From Datisca glomerata (lineage: Eukaryota; Streptophyta; Magnoliopsida; Cucurbitales; Datiscaceae): 64,000 bases of DNA. Positions 10,510 to 21,056 of this stretch are shown here, in pieces (the first letter of the stretch is position 1; each line of letters begins with the position of its first letter). The stretch is from assembly GCA_003255025.1 (NCBI GenBank), contig QANY01011336.1, positions 1,333,311 through 1,397,310 of the forward strand. Reading direction: 5' to 3'. Both the position numbers and the translations under genes were made by a program. A model generated the notes under the pieces. The model made no database searches. It was given only the letters and a program-made list of their open reading frames with translations, and was not told the DNA's origin.

Positions 10510-13176
10510 CATTAACAATCAAATAATATGATATTAACAACTTTTTAGAATGATTCAACTTTTTTAGAATGTTTTAATATTGAATGAATAGAGTATTAAC
10601 ATCAGATAACATTGTATTAATATTTATTTAAGATCATAACTACTTCTAATATTGTATTAATATTTATTTAATACAAGTATGAATGGTAAAATTTGATGGA
10701 AGGGAGACGGAACCTAAGTTTAGGGAAAAAGATGAACAATAAAATTTGTAACTAAATTAAGAAATAAAATTATTCGTAACTTCTATAACTACTCAACGAA
10801 TATGAGATAATTGATGTCATTATTATTTAATTTATTAATTAAATAATATAAAATCTGAAGATATATTGTAAATAAGGGTATTTTAGACAACCTAAAAATA
10901 TTTAAACTACACTAGTTAAAAATAATTATTTATCTACTACATATTTTTTTAGGTTAATTAATAACTTACCTTTTAGAAAATGATCTATTCAATAGGGATT
11001 CTGTTAAATTATTGGGTCCAATTTGAAGCTTGTTGATATTTACTTTGGGCTATAGGCTCTAAGTCCAAACTGAAAGAAGGACAAAAAGAAGTAGAAAAAT
11101 CTTATTTTTAAGGGAAACTGGTATAGATAATTTAGTTGTAAACTCTTATGATTTGTCTACAATATCTTTATCTTATATTTATATTCAATTTTTTTTAATT
11201 TGGGGATTAATATCAACAAATCAAATATTTGAAATTAATTTTAAAATATGCAATCACCAATAATTCCTATAACTACTCCTAAATTTATAAAATATTTGAA
11301 AGATGAATTTTAAATAGATAATTAATAAATGAAATATCTATAAAAATATCAAATATTATTTTTAAAATTCATATTTTAACTGTGATCTATAAATTTACAC
11401 GACTAAATTAATTTTATGAAAAAAATATCACATACTAATTTTTTAAAAACGTATCTTCACTATTACTTTTAATAGGTAATTTAGAGGCAGGTATAGAATT
11501 AAAAAAATATTAAAGAATATGTAAAAGAAAAACTAGGCATAAAAATTGAGAGAGAATTTGGGAAAAAATTGAATTAAAAGCACAAACAATTTTTTTTCTA
11601 AAATATCTAAAATCAAGGTATATCAACAAATTTCACCCTTAAATAAAATAAATTGATAATGGATAAGATAAGGACATTTTAGACAACTAATAATTTTTCA
11701 ATCACACTAATTAGAAAAGAGTCATTTATTTACTACTATATTTTTAGGCTATTTTCTAACTTTATACTACAAAAATGGTCTATATGCTAGGATTTTTGTA
11801 TTTTTAACGAAGTAGAAAAGCCTTGTTTCTTGTTTTGTTAGTCATAGAGGAGGCGTTAACCAAGGCCTGAGGGGAACAAACATTGACATCAACTGATTTA
11901 AATCCAAGAAATCAGAAACAAATAATGGGTAAAATTGAAAGGAATCAGAGGGAAAATAAAGTAAATTATATGGTAGTAAAATTAAGTGTTATGGCTATTC
12001 TCTTTTACCTTGAGAAAATCAAGTAACTGTATTTGGAAAATAGGGAGGCTAATGTTATGTGTCGATCTTAAAAATTGTAAATAAAAGAAACAGCAACTAT
12101 CGAAAATTATGTTTCAATTAGATTGGAGGGTTAGATGTTGGAAGAGTAGAGAGAAAAAAAATTAAAAGAATAAACATAATCAACACGTTTTTTTAAAGTA
12201 AAAACTAAATTTCAGTAAGAGAAATGGGGAGAGTAAGAAACATCTCAATTATATTGACATCAGAAAATATCTCCTATTACATGACCAATTTTATAATGTA
12301 AATAATTAGTATATGACGAGTATAATTTTGCTGGATTTAGTATACAACATGTACATTAGATGTATATTTTATAAATCTCTAATTTACCGTCCTGAGATTT
12401 AATTCCCTTTTGTATATATTTTAAGTACATCATTTATAGACCCTTAAAAGTTTTTTAATTTTGTCAATTTAATCTATGAACTTATAAATGATTAAAATTA
12501 GCACATTCATCAACATCAGTTAACTATTTCATTATTCAAGTGAAACTTGTACATGGTCTACTAATGCAAGACAAGACAGACGGTTTCAATTTGTCATTCT
12601 AAGACTAAGAGTAAAAAAACCAAAAGTTTCCCCTAATGAATTAACAGTACTTGACAGATAGGTTAATATTTGTAAGTTTATGGATCAAATTGACAAAGTT
12701 AAAATTTGAGCTTAAACAGTAAGATATTATCTTCTTTTTCCTTTGGACCGTCTGTATGTAATCCATAATTAGGTTAAATTGCACTTTTATGAGCAATGCT
12801 ATATTGGTCCCCCGACTAATTTATGATTTTGCCAATGAGATTTGGACTCATAGACATACTTTATTATTACAAATTTATTCAAGTATTTCTTTCCATTTCC
12901 CTTTAGTGCCTTAGAGCTTTTCACATGAGGAGATCCCTTATCATTCATGTATGCAAAAAATAACAAATAAAATGCATATAGATATCGTGGGCTTCCCTTC
13001 AAAATTGAGATGTAGAGCTAGAAATTGACATTCGAATTACGTTATTTATTTTGTTTATGAGCTGGTCGAAAGGGACTTTGCATTGTTATTGTATGAATTT
13101 TTTATTCAAATTGTCTAGGCCAAAATTAAGTTTCAATTAAATCAACTAGAGTTTTGCTTTTTTTAATCCTCTTCAT
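10510..13176. other. AT-rich DNA with degenerate direct repeats, no gene
   Basis: 10510-10680 continues the AT-rich repeat seen left of CACTA-1. A second repeated block occurs at about 10860-11000 and again, same orientation, at about 11665-11800: both contain ATTTTAGACAAC followed by text like TTATTTACTAC and then TTTTTAGG. Copies are too degraded for their class to be fixed. The remainder to 13176 shows no gene. Confidence 0.45.
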
Positions 13177-13539
13177 CTGTTCTTTTTTTTTTTGTCAAAA
13201 AAAAGGGAATATTTAAGTATAAGGGACATACATCAGAGCATAAAGCAAAGGTTCAAGTCGGAGAAGGAAATTAGAGGAAGCACCAGAATATCCCAGCTAG
13301 GTTGATACCTCCTAAGCACCCTTAACAATACCTTAACCAACAGAAGCAAAGATATAAGCCAGAAGGAACACCACATGCGGAGTCACAAAAAAAAACTCAA
13401 AGAAAACCTCATGGCTAGTCTCGTTAAAACTTTTTCTCGTAAAAACCTAAGGGGAAAACCCATAAAAGGAAAAAAAGTACTAGCAAAAAACAAGGACTAT
13501 AAAACAAGAAAATAAAAAACAAAATGAAAACTATCCTCT

Positions 13540-13870
13540 GAAACATTTATAACAGTATCGACCGACAAATTAATACCCATTCTAGCACAATCATGAGCAT
13601 GACGATTTAGGTCTCTAGAGTAATAAGAGAAAGTCATCCTATTAAAACCGCTTGTGAGATGCATAATGTCAGAAATAATAGGAGCAATATCCCGAGAAGT
13701 GTGATTACTATTATTAATATCATCAATAAGGCATGATGAGTCAGAGAAGATGCTAACACCAACTTTACTAGTGAAAAGGGAATTTTCAATAGCCCATCGA
13801 AGAGCTAGAGCCTCAACCTAAAGGACGTTGGGAACTAACTCCTTCCTACCCCTACCTGCAGCAAAAAGAT
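13540..13870 (-). pseudogene. LINE RNase H domain
   Basis: Minus-strand translation gives EALALRWAIENSLF, then IFSDSSCLIDDINN, and further SYYSRDLNRHAHDCARMGIN. These correspond to the E, D and H/D motifs of the plant LINE RNase H (the domain that removes RNA from RNA:DNA hybrids). The upstream join to zf-RVT (14068) contains stops. Inactive remnant. Confidence 0.8.
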
Positions 13871-14067
13871 TCCACCAGGGTCTCATAGACACCAACCCAC
13901 ACCAGCCAAGCCGCTACCAGCAATTGAAGAAGCAACAAAACATAAGCACCAAGTATTGCTCGATTTAGGCCGAGATAGAGAAGAAGACACGTTGATTATA
14001 GAGCTAGGGACAACCGATGTGGATATGGAATTCTCAAGATGGTAACTCGTAATAAAAACAGCCACCA

Positions 14068-14475
14068 TCAGATCAAAGACAACACCTTCGAAACATGATT
14101 TATTCCTGCACTTCTAAACCGCCATAAACCAAATGAAAACCATTCCAAGAGCTGTTCATGATTGTTCGACGACTGAATTTTCTTCATGATAGAATTCCAA
14201 TAATCTGAAAAAGCCTGACTTGACAATTTGCTCGAATCCAAAATAATAGGAAAAATGAACCAAAATCTAGATGCAAAACAACACCCGAAGAAAATATGGA
14301 CTAATTTTTCCTCATCAGCCCCACATATGCGACACTTACTATCGATGTTCATACCTTTTCTAACTAAGTTAGTTTTGCATGCAAGGAAATTATTTAGACA
14401 TCTCCAAATAAAATCCTTGATTTTAGGGGGAATTTTGAGCTTCCAAACTAACTTCCAAGTCTTCTTATTATCCAA
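14068..14475 (-). pseudogene. LINE zf-RVT domain
   Basis: Open frame of 135 codons: WKLVWKLKIPPKIKDFIWRC, then TNLVRKGMNIDSKCRICGAD, then EKLVHIFFGCCFASRFWF. The Cys/His pattern CRIC...H....C is that of the zinc-binding domain downstream of RT in plant LINEs. It lies between RT and RNase H as expected. The open frame begins where LINE coding is re-entered after a shift; the start codon is not native. Confidence 0.85.
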
Positions 14476-14822
14476 CCCGAGCTTGCCTCACCCTTTCCTT
14501 TCTTCTTCCTGTCGTTGTTATTCTAAATGAATGTAGCAACAAAATAACTGATATTAGCAGTATACTTCCCAGAAGGAGAATGATGCTAGATAAGAACGTC
14601 TGAATGACCATATTTAATGATTGGAATCTCCTTAATAATCAAACTATCATGTGGCTAAAAACCCCTATCCACCAAACCTGAATCCCAAGACTTTCGAACC
14701 ATATCTATAAGCTCGTAAACTTTACTGAACTCTGAAGATCTAGGAGACAAGACCTTGAAGGTATATGGTCTCGGAATCCACCCATCGCTCCAAATATGAA
14801 TCTGTTTTCCATCCCCCATGCT

Positions 14823-14965
14823 CTATCTCAACCCGTGCTTCAAGATATTTCTCCCTTCACAAAAATTTCTCCAACCCCATGAAGGACGTCTACCCACCGC
14901 AGCATCCATGAAATTCGAATTCTGAAATGAAGCAACTAAGGAATCTGGGTTGATCAATATCAATT
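14823..14965 (-). pseudogene. LINE RT-zf-RVT linker, downstream side of the organelle insertion
   Basis: Minus-strand frame reading NPDSLVASFQNSNF, then GRRPSWGWRNFCEGRNILKHG. In related LINEs this follows directly after LLAKQG, which here lies at about 15915 on the far side of the insertion. The pair of half-motifs dates the insertion after the LINE. Confidence 0.75.
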
Positions 14966-15033
14966 TCTCAATATATCTGTCTATTGATAGAAATATATAT
15001 ATATCTCTATCTGGATCTATACCCATATCTAAA

Positions 15034-15355
15034 TATGGAGGAACCAACACTTAAAGGGAGTAACCAACGGAAGGTTCTCACCTTGTCCCTGACATTGTTC
15101 TCTGACGATGCCCCTTGGGCGAAAGGCGCCACCGAACTTTTTCTTTCTTCAATCGTTCCAGTGGAGAAATTGAACCCAGATAAAGCCTATTACCTGTTGG
15201 CAATCCGATTACTGATTCATAGGATCAACCAGAAGAGAAGGAAGGCCACAAACAAGAGCATCTTTTTTAGATATCCCACAATTAGAGTTATCAGCTTAGC
15301 TGAAGTTTTGCTTGGCTTGCTGAGTCATAATATGAGGCTAATCTCTCTACTTTAA
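15034..15355 (+). other. Open frame next to the rRNA fragment, unrecognised
   Basis: A plus-strand frame reading MEEPTLKGSNQRKVLTLSLT and later LNPDKAYYLLAIRLLIHRIN and RKATNKSIFFRYPTIRV. Its base composition matches the adjacent rRNA fragment rather than the LINE, so it probably came in with it. I could not assign it to a mitochondrial gene; it may be non-coding spacer that happens to be open. Confidence 0.3.
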
Positions 15356-15365
15356 CACTTTGTTC

Positions 15366-15780
15366 ACCACTCGATCACTTCCTATTCCACTAAGTGATTG
15401 ATTAGGGACCTTACTGTACGATCTGGGTCGTTTCCCTCTTGACTTTGGATCTTAGCACCCAAAAAGTTAGTCTGTACAAATGATCTAGGCCTGTATTTGG
15501 AGTTTCCCTGAGGTTGGTGGCTAAATGAGGCCACCCTAGCCCATTGAGTGCTCTACCTCAGAGCATCGAAATTATACGCTCCACTGAAATAGATTTCACG
15601 GAAAATGTTTAAATCGAAGACAAACCTGAAAGTTTTCTCTAAATGGAACAACGAAGACAATAGAAACCACAGTATATCCGATTTTGGTTGGCCTTTCATC
15701 CCTAGCCACAAGTCATCCCCTTATTTTGCCACATACGTGGGTTCGGTCCTCCCCAGTGCCACTCAGAAGCAAAAGTTGTA
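15366..15780 (-). rRNA. rrn26: Large-subunit (mitochondrial-type 26S) rRNA fragment, nonfunctional
   Basis: On the minus strand, in 5'-3' rRNA order, it contains GGATGACTTGTGGCTAGGG (15718-15700), CTATTTCAGTGGAGCGTATA (about 15600), GAGGTAGAGCACTCAATGGG (about 15545), GGGTGCTAAGATCCAAAGTC (15460-15441) and AAGGTCCCTAATCAATCACT (about 15395). These are conserved segments of domain II of bacterial-type 23S rRNA, in the form I associate with plant mitochondrial 26S rather than plastid 23S. There is an extra stretch of about 60 bp near 15620-15670 and many substitutions, so this is a nuclear copy, not a working gene. Confidence 0.75.
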
Positions 15781-15905
15781 GGCTTCCGAGAGCCCTAGCG
15801 TAGAGCATCGCCTCTCCCTTTTCACGTGCCATTGCATGGCTGGTCGCAAAAAACAACCTTAATTGCCGATTGCTTTGATCCAGATTAAGGCGAAGAAGAG
15901 GCTAA

Positions 15906-16973
15906 AAAAATACCCTGCTTAGCCAGCAACGCAAGATTAAAAGCAGTTAAATCTTTAAAGCCCATACCTCCCTCCATTTTACTCTTAGCTATCATATCCC
16001 ATAAACCCTAGTGAATTCCAGATTTACAAGGAGAAGAGCTCCACTAGTAATTTTCTAAGTGGGCTCAAATCTTATTGTAAAAGGTGATCGGAAGCTTGAA
16101 ATAGGACATGGTGTAACTAGGAATAGCAAATGCAATTGATTTAATTAAAATTTCCTTTCATGTAGGAGAAATAAGCTTTTCAGACCAACCCTATACTTTC
16201 TAAATAATCCTATGCGAAATGTTTCTGAAGACATGAGTCTTAGAAACACCAAAATCCATCTCCACGCCTATATATCTCTCCAACGAATCAGATCTTCTCA
16301 TTCCAGCAAGATCGACCAGCTCATTCGTTCTAGCAACCGAAATATTGTTACTGAAAACCACTAGACTCTTATGCTTATTTAGCTTTTGATCAGAAGCATC
16401 CCCATATTTATTAAGAATATCCGAGAGAGTAACAATTTTAGCATCAGAAGCCTTATAGAACAACAACGAATCGTCTGTAAAGAAAATATGAGAAACTGCA
16501 AGACCCCAGAACCAACTCGAAAGCTTAAAATTAAGCCAAGATCAACCGTCTTATTAGTCATCCTAGATAACGTCTCAGCACAGATAATGAACAGAAAAGG
16601 AGATAGAGGATTACCTTATCTTAACCCACGGTCCGGATTAAACCTCTTACTCAGATCGCCATTAAGAGTGATATTATAAGTCACCGTTGAAATACAGGCC
16701 GAGATCCACCTTCTCCATTTATTAGAGAAGTCGAATTTCTGCAAGATGGATAAAAAAAACTTCCACTCCACTCTGTCGTACGCATTGGACATAACAATCT
16801 TGATAGCCATGTCCCTTTTCTTGCCTTTCTTACGGATCTGAAGTGAATGAAGAATCTCATGAGCTATGATAAAATGACCAATAATATGATGACCAGGAAG
16901 AAACGTGCTCTAACCCTCTCCAATAATCTTATTAATAACTCCTCTAAGGCGATTCGTATGATAACCTGATGAT
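15906..16973 (-). pseudogene. LINE reverse transcriptase domain
   Basis: Minus-strand motifs in order: NRLRGVINKIIGEG (about 16950), STFLPGHHIIGHFIIAHEIL (about 16900), MSNAYDRVEWKFFLSIL (16795), ISACISTVTYNITLNGD (16700), LSKRFNPDRGLR (16640), then the C-terminal RT/connection segments KYGDASDQKLNKHKS and ERYIGVEMDFGVSKTH (16400-16215) and GGMGFKDLTAFNLALLAKQG (about 15975-15915). Family order is preserved, but several frameshifts and stops inactivate it. The expected YADD/FADD region falls where the frame breaks (about 16480). Confidence 0.85.
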
Positions 16974-16978
16974 GTAAC
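16974..16978 (+). repeat. Target-site duplication GTAAC (left copy, solo LTR)
   Basis: GTAAC directly before the TG end of the LTR and repeated exactly at 19202-19206 after the CA end. Confidence 0.85.
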
Positions 16979-19201
16979 TGCTGGTCGGTGTGGCACGTGG
17001 GCGGCTGAAGCGTGGAGGCGCATGTCCTTTTAAAAAAAATAAAAATTTTAATAAAAATTGAAACTTTTAATAAAACAAAACTTGCGCAACACCACGATAA
17101 CCAAATAAATTTTTTTATTGGAACTCTTTTTCAATCAATCATGATTCATTATATATTTATACGTTAAATCTACAACATAAAAGATTAGGAATCATATACC
17201 TCTTGTACTCTATATCAAGTGTCCTTACAAAAAACTGATCGATCATTCGTTCCCACGAAATCGTTCCAACAATCGTTACAAGAGACTTTTTCTGTCTCTA
17301 GATGTTCTCAACACATGAGATCTAGAGATTTACTGAGAATGACTTTAGTAAGACGATTCTCTAATAGAACGTGATGATTATTCTTTTAGAGATTTGATTA
17401 ACATTTAATCACAGCAGAAAATCCCTCTGACATTAATCGTGTTCTCAATTCAACTCTTGATTGACGAACTGATTATCTGATCAACTGATTCTCTCATCTT
17501 CTCTCAACAACCTAGGCCATTAGAATAATATATATATATATATATATTCTAGATAATGGTGTATCAGAATTTTAGAAAAAATTGAAATAATATTTAATTA
17601 TAAAATAACCAATTGTAGTGAGACCCACTACAATTATACACAACTATAGTGCCGCATGGCACTGCAGTGTGCGTTGAGCCAACACAATACCTCACGACAC
17701 CACTATAATACTATGCGGCACTCCAGTGTTGCACACTCACTACTGTAATGTCACGTGACACCACAGTAGTTCATGTCAATTTCTGATACCCTATCAGTGA
17801 TTGACACGTGACAATTACTGCGAATTAAGTATTTATTTGAACTAGATAATTATCTAGATATCAGTTAATTCAAAATTAACATATCTGATTATACCTATCA
17901 ACTAACTTATCTGTTATGTCACAAATAACAGATTTAGTTGATTTAAATTATCATCTAATAATAATTTAATTATTTAATTTCACAAATTAGATATTTTGTC
18001 TCATTTATCCATAATTAAAAATTGATAATTGTTTATATATATATTAAAAATTATATTTAAATATATACATAATTCAATTAATTAATTTTTAATTAATTAA
18101 TCACACATAATAATCTTATAATTATGTATTTACCCCAGAATAGAAATTTCTTTTACATGTCAACCATTTTCTCATGTCCTGAAATATTCACACCCTAGAC
18201 AACATACTATAGAGGTGACTTGGAGACCATGGACCTATAATCCTAAGATCCAATAAACCAGATTATTAATTAAACTCTTGAATTAAATAATCTTATTTAT
18301 TAATTCCATTATTACTCTACTATAAATATGGAATTGCACGCTTAGAGATTATAGAATGATTTTTAAAGTATTCTCATGTAGTCCACTGACATAATCATTT
18401 CATGTAGTTCTATCCTTCAATTATTGGTTTGTAAATTAGAATTGACCAAAATTACCATTTTACCCTTCTAATTACCTCTTGATCTTTATGTACCATTAAT
18501 CCACTAGTGAATGACTAATTTATAATCTTATTATAAGTTTGAGCTCAATAACCATTCAGTTTCAGAATTAACAGTTAAAAGAATCAATATACGATCCGTT
18601 AGAAAATCTTAGATTCTAAATCTTGTAAGATCATCTCCTCAGCTATCCACATCACTGAATCTCTAAAACAAAAGTCACTAGCCTGATTACCAAACATACT
18701 TTAACGAGTGAATCAAAAGATCCAGTAGACATGCATAAGAGTTCATGACTACTCATGATTCAGACTGATCTACATATGATCATCAAATTGATGTGTATTA
18801 ATTTTTTTTATGATAAACGACATGTTAATAAAGATATTAATCCACATCGATCCTGTTATATATAACCTTATTATATAAAGCATCTTCACTAAGATGCCTA
18901 TTCACATCAATGAATATGATGTGGATCACACACATTCATAATGCTTAGTGAACTGTACTAACAATCATTCATTAAAGATTTTATACTTTAATATGTTGCT
19001 GACAATTTTATTCATTATCTATGATCTTAATCCACTCGTACTAATACAAGATCATAATCTCATTAATGAATATAATATTTTTAAGTATTTATATAAATTA
19101 TTCAATAATAAATTAAAAGAACAATTATAAGAAAAATATAATCCTCTTTAAATTCATATCAAAATGTCAATACACATGCTTTGAGTGCATAACCCCCAAC
19201 A
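16979..19201 (-). mobile_element. Solo LTR, 2,223 bp
   Basis: Begins TGCTGGTCGG and ends CCCCCAACA (TG...CA on either strand), flanked by a perfect 5-bp GTAAC duplication, with no internal retroviral genes. It is therefore a single LTR left by recombination between two LTRs. On the minus strand it would start TGTTGGGGGTTATGC, a typical plant LTR start, so the orientation is called minus. The interior has a TA dinucleotide run at about 17526-17547, and near 17650-17770 a cluster of imperfect GC-richer repeats based on GCACT..AGTGT. Its length suggests a large LTR family; I cannot name it. Confidence 0.88.
17640..17775. repeat. GC-richer repeated motif cluster inside the solo LTR
   Basis: Several imperfect copies of a phrase like gtgccgcatggcactgcagt alternate with its near inverse, e.g. 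atgcggcactccagtgt, and with tcacgtgacaccac. Embedded in otherwise AT-rich DNA, this could form hairpins or hold transcription-control motifs; only the repetition is seen. Confidence 0.6.
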
Positions 19202-19206
19202 GTAAC
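19202..19206 (+). repeat. Target-site duplication GTAAC (right copy, solo LTR)
   Basis: Exact match to 16974-16978. Confidence 0.85.
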
Positions 19207-19345
19207 AACATTTTTAATTTTCTTGACTACTTTAAATTTATTTTTTGTCTCAAGCAGAAAAATAAAATATGGGGAATGGGACTTGACTAACCCTCACAAT
19301 GCGAAAACTGCACCCAGGATCTTCATTGATTATCCTAGGGCCAAT
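19207..19345 (-). pseudogene. LINE ORF2 N-terminus (endonuclease start)
   Basis: Minus strand: MKILG at about 19330, degraded text, then PHILF and, after a frameshift, ETKNKFKVVKKIKNVV running directly into the solo-LTR target site. Plant LINE endonucleases begin MKILSWNCRG and reach SETK some 40 residues later, so this is the start of ORF2. The rest of the endonuclease is not found on the other side of the LTR. Confidence 0.65.
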
Positions 19346-19354
19346 TAGAGCTGG

Positions 19355-20935
19355 CTACCTCCACCCATTCATCGATTTGAGATACCGTATCATTTTTCTT
19401 TTTCTTAATGCTGTGAGAACAGGCAGAATGTTTCCCCTCACCTTCCAAAACTTCCACCGACTTGCGTTTAAGGCCATGCATGGAAACCGAATCACCATGC
19501 AACATGCACTTGGACTTGCTCCCTGAACCTTGTTTTTTTCAAAACCCGAACCGGACTTCACATACTGTTTAGATTGCTTAATTGACTTCCCCTTTCTGGA
19601 CCATCTAATTTGTACAAGTTCGATGGTAGGGCCAAGGTTAAATGGGTCTAGAAGAGACCCAGTTGGGTTTAGGTCAGGAGAAAATTGACACGACCCGCAA
19701 TCAAACACCCTCACTTTGGCCGCATCCACGTTGATGAGTTCCCCAAGATTCACTCCCACCTTTTTGACAATATACACTCTAGAGTTATCACCAAATTGCA
19801 TTCCAATTTCTTGTTGCAATATATTATCTCTAATAGGCAGATTGCCTTTATCTTCATTAACCATATATTCGGCCAAAATCACTCCCTCCACCTCGCCATT
19901 ATCTCCCCCAACTTCCATACCAGTTCTGTTGGCATTCCAATCATTGAGATTATCTCCTAAAACAGTATTTCCATGATTAACGAGATAAGATTTAGAGAAG
20001 AACGAATATCCCTTGTCGTCTTCTCAATCGACAGAGCTACCATGACCAGAAAGGATGGAGATTTCCGACTAGAGGAATTAAACGATGATTGGAAAGACAG
20101 AGAACCAGCCTTGTGTGAACTCCCTTATGTCCCCATCTACCTCCCCAATTCCCTTTATAGTTAGGGTTAGAGGCCTTCATCCATTCTCGATACTTGTTCT
20201 TCACCTCTACTCTAGCCTTCATGTCTTCCTTTCTTCTAATACAATGAAGCTCCTCATGCCCAAGAATGCCATAATGAAAATAAAATTTAGGCAACTGCTC
20301 ATACTTGCACCAAATCTAAATTTTTGATTCATTATGTCTTATGAGAATACTACGAACCAAAGGTTGAGTGACATTAATTTTGACTTTGATTTGAATGAAT
20401 TTCCTTTGCTCAAAGCCATCTCGAATAACTCCTTCCTTAGTATCAATCACCTTGCCAAACCTATGACCAATAAGTTTACCCACATTCTTCTTTGACTTTA
20501 ATAGGAAGACCATGAAATTGAATCTAAAAAGGGCACGAGACAAAACTAGAAGCAGGAATATTCATACCTAATTTCCATGGCAGGAATATTCATACCTGAT
20601 CATCGAACAACCACGAGCCATTCTCCATAACAAATAACATGTTGGTCTCTTCCTGGAAAATAATATGGAAAATGTTATTTTCAATTTCCAAGAACTGAAC
20701 ACCTTCTTCCATATACTGAGCTTTTAGTAAAGCTTCACGAAAACCCATTTTATTGATCTTCTTATGCGATATAATCTTAGCCATTAAACTCAATCGATAA
20801 GCTTCAACTTCTTTGAAATTGGTCCCTTCCAAAATCTAAATCTCTTCTTCCTCTACTCTCGTAAGAACAAGTTATCTTGCAATTTCTACCATAAAATCGT
20901 CTATACAACAGTGGAAATTCACGATCTCCCTCCAT
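19355..20935 (-). pseudogene. LINE ORF1: DUF4283 domain and zinc knuckle
   Basis: RNA-binding ORF1 protein of a plant LINE, in several frames. From the ATG at 20935 (MEGDREFPLL), the N-terminal DUF4283 region reads NFKEVEAYRLSLMAKIISHK, then FREALLKAQYMEEGVQFLEI, then FVMENGSWLFDDQV (20820-20590). Then come VKINVTQPLVRSILI (about 20365) and the knuckle LPKFYFHYGILGHEELHC (about 20295). In that knuckle one expected cysteine is replaced by tyrosine (FHYG). Then KYREWMKASNP and a long hydrophilic C-terminal part ending NGWR (19355). Intact copies package LINE RNA; this one has several frameshifts. Confidence 0.8.
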
Positions 20936-21056
20936 TGAGAAAAAAAAAAAGAAGCCGATGAAAAAAGAATGGCAAAATAGATAAATTTGGGAAGAACGAA
21001 AAGAAAATAAAGTCAACTCTCATAGAATTGGGGAAAATTCTAGAGAGAGAACCGTC

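Larger units (their letters stand above)
14975..15905. other. Organelle-derived (probably mitochondrial) insertion inside the LINE (NUMT)
   Basis: About 0.93 kb of GC-richer sequence separating LINE ORF2 text ending LLAKQG (about 15915) from text resuming at NPDSL (about 14960). It contains minus-strand 26S rRNA sequence (15366-15780) and a flanking open block (15034-15355). Because LINE coding motifs match up on either side, it is an insertion into the LINE. Exact junctions are uncertain by some tens of bases. Confidence 0.75.
13177..21056 (-). mobile_element. LINE (L1-type), near full length on the minus strand, broken by two insertions
   Basis: Reading on the minus strand from 21056: a leader, ORF1 (20935-19355), the start of ORF2 endonuclease (about 19335-19207), a solo LTR insertion (19201-16979), then reverse transcriptase (16973-15906). 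Next comes an organelle-derived insertion (about 15905-14975), the rest of RT and zf-RVT (14960-14068), RNase H (13860-13540), and a 3' UTR ending in an A-rich tract at 13200-13177. Most of the endonuclease domain and the first part of RT are absent, so there is also an internal deletion at or before the LTR insertion. No target-site duplication for the LINE was identified. Confidence 0.8.
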
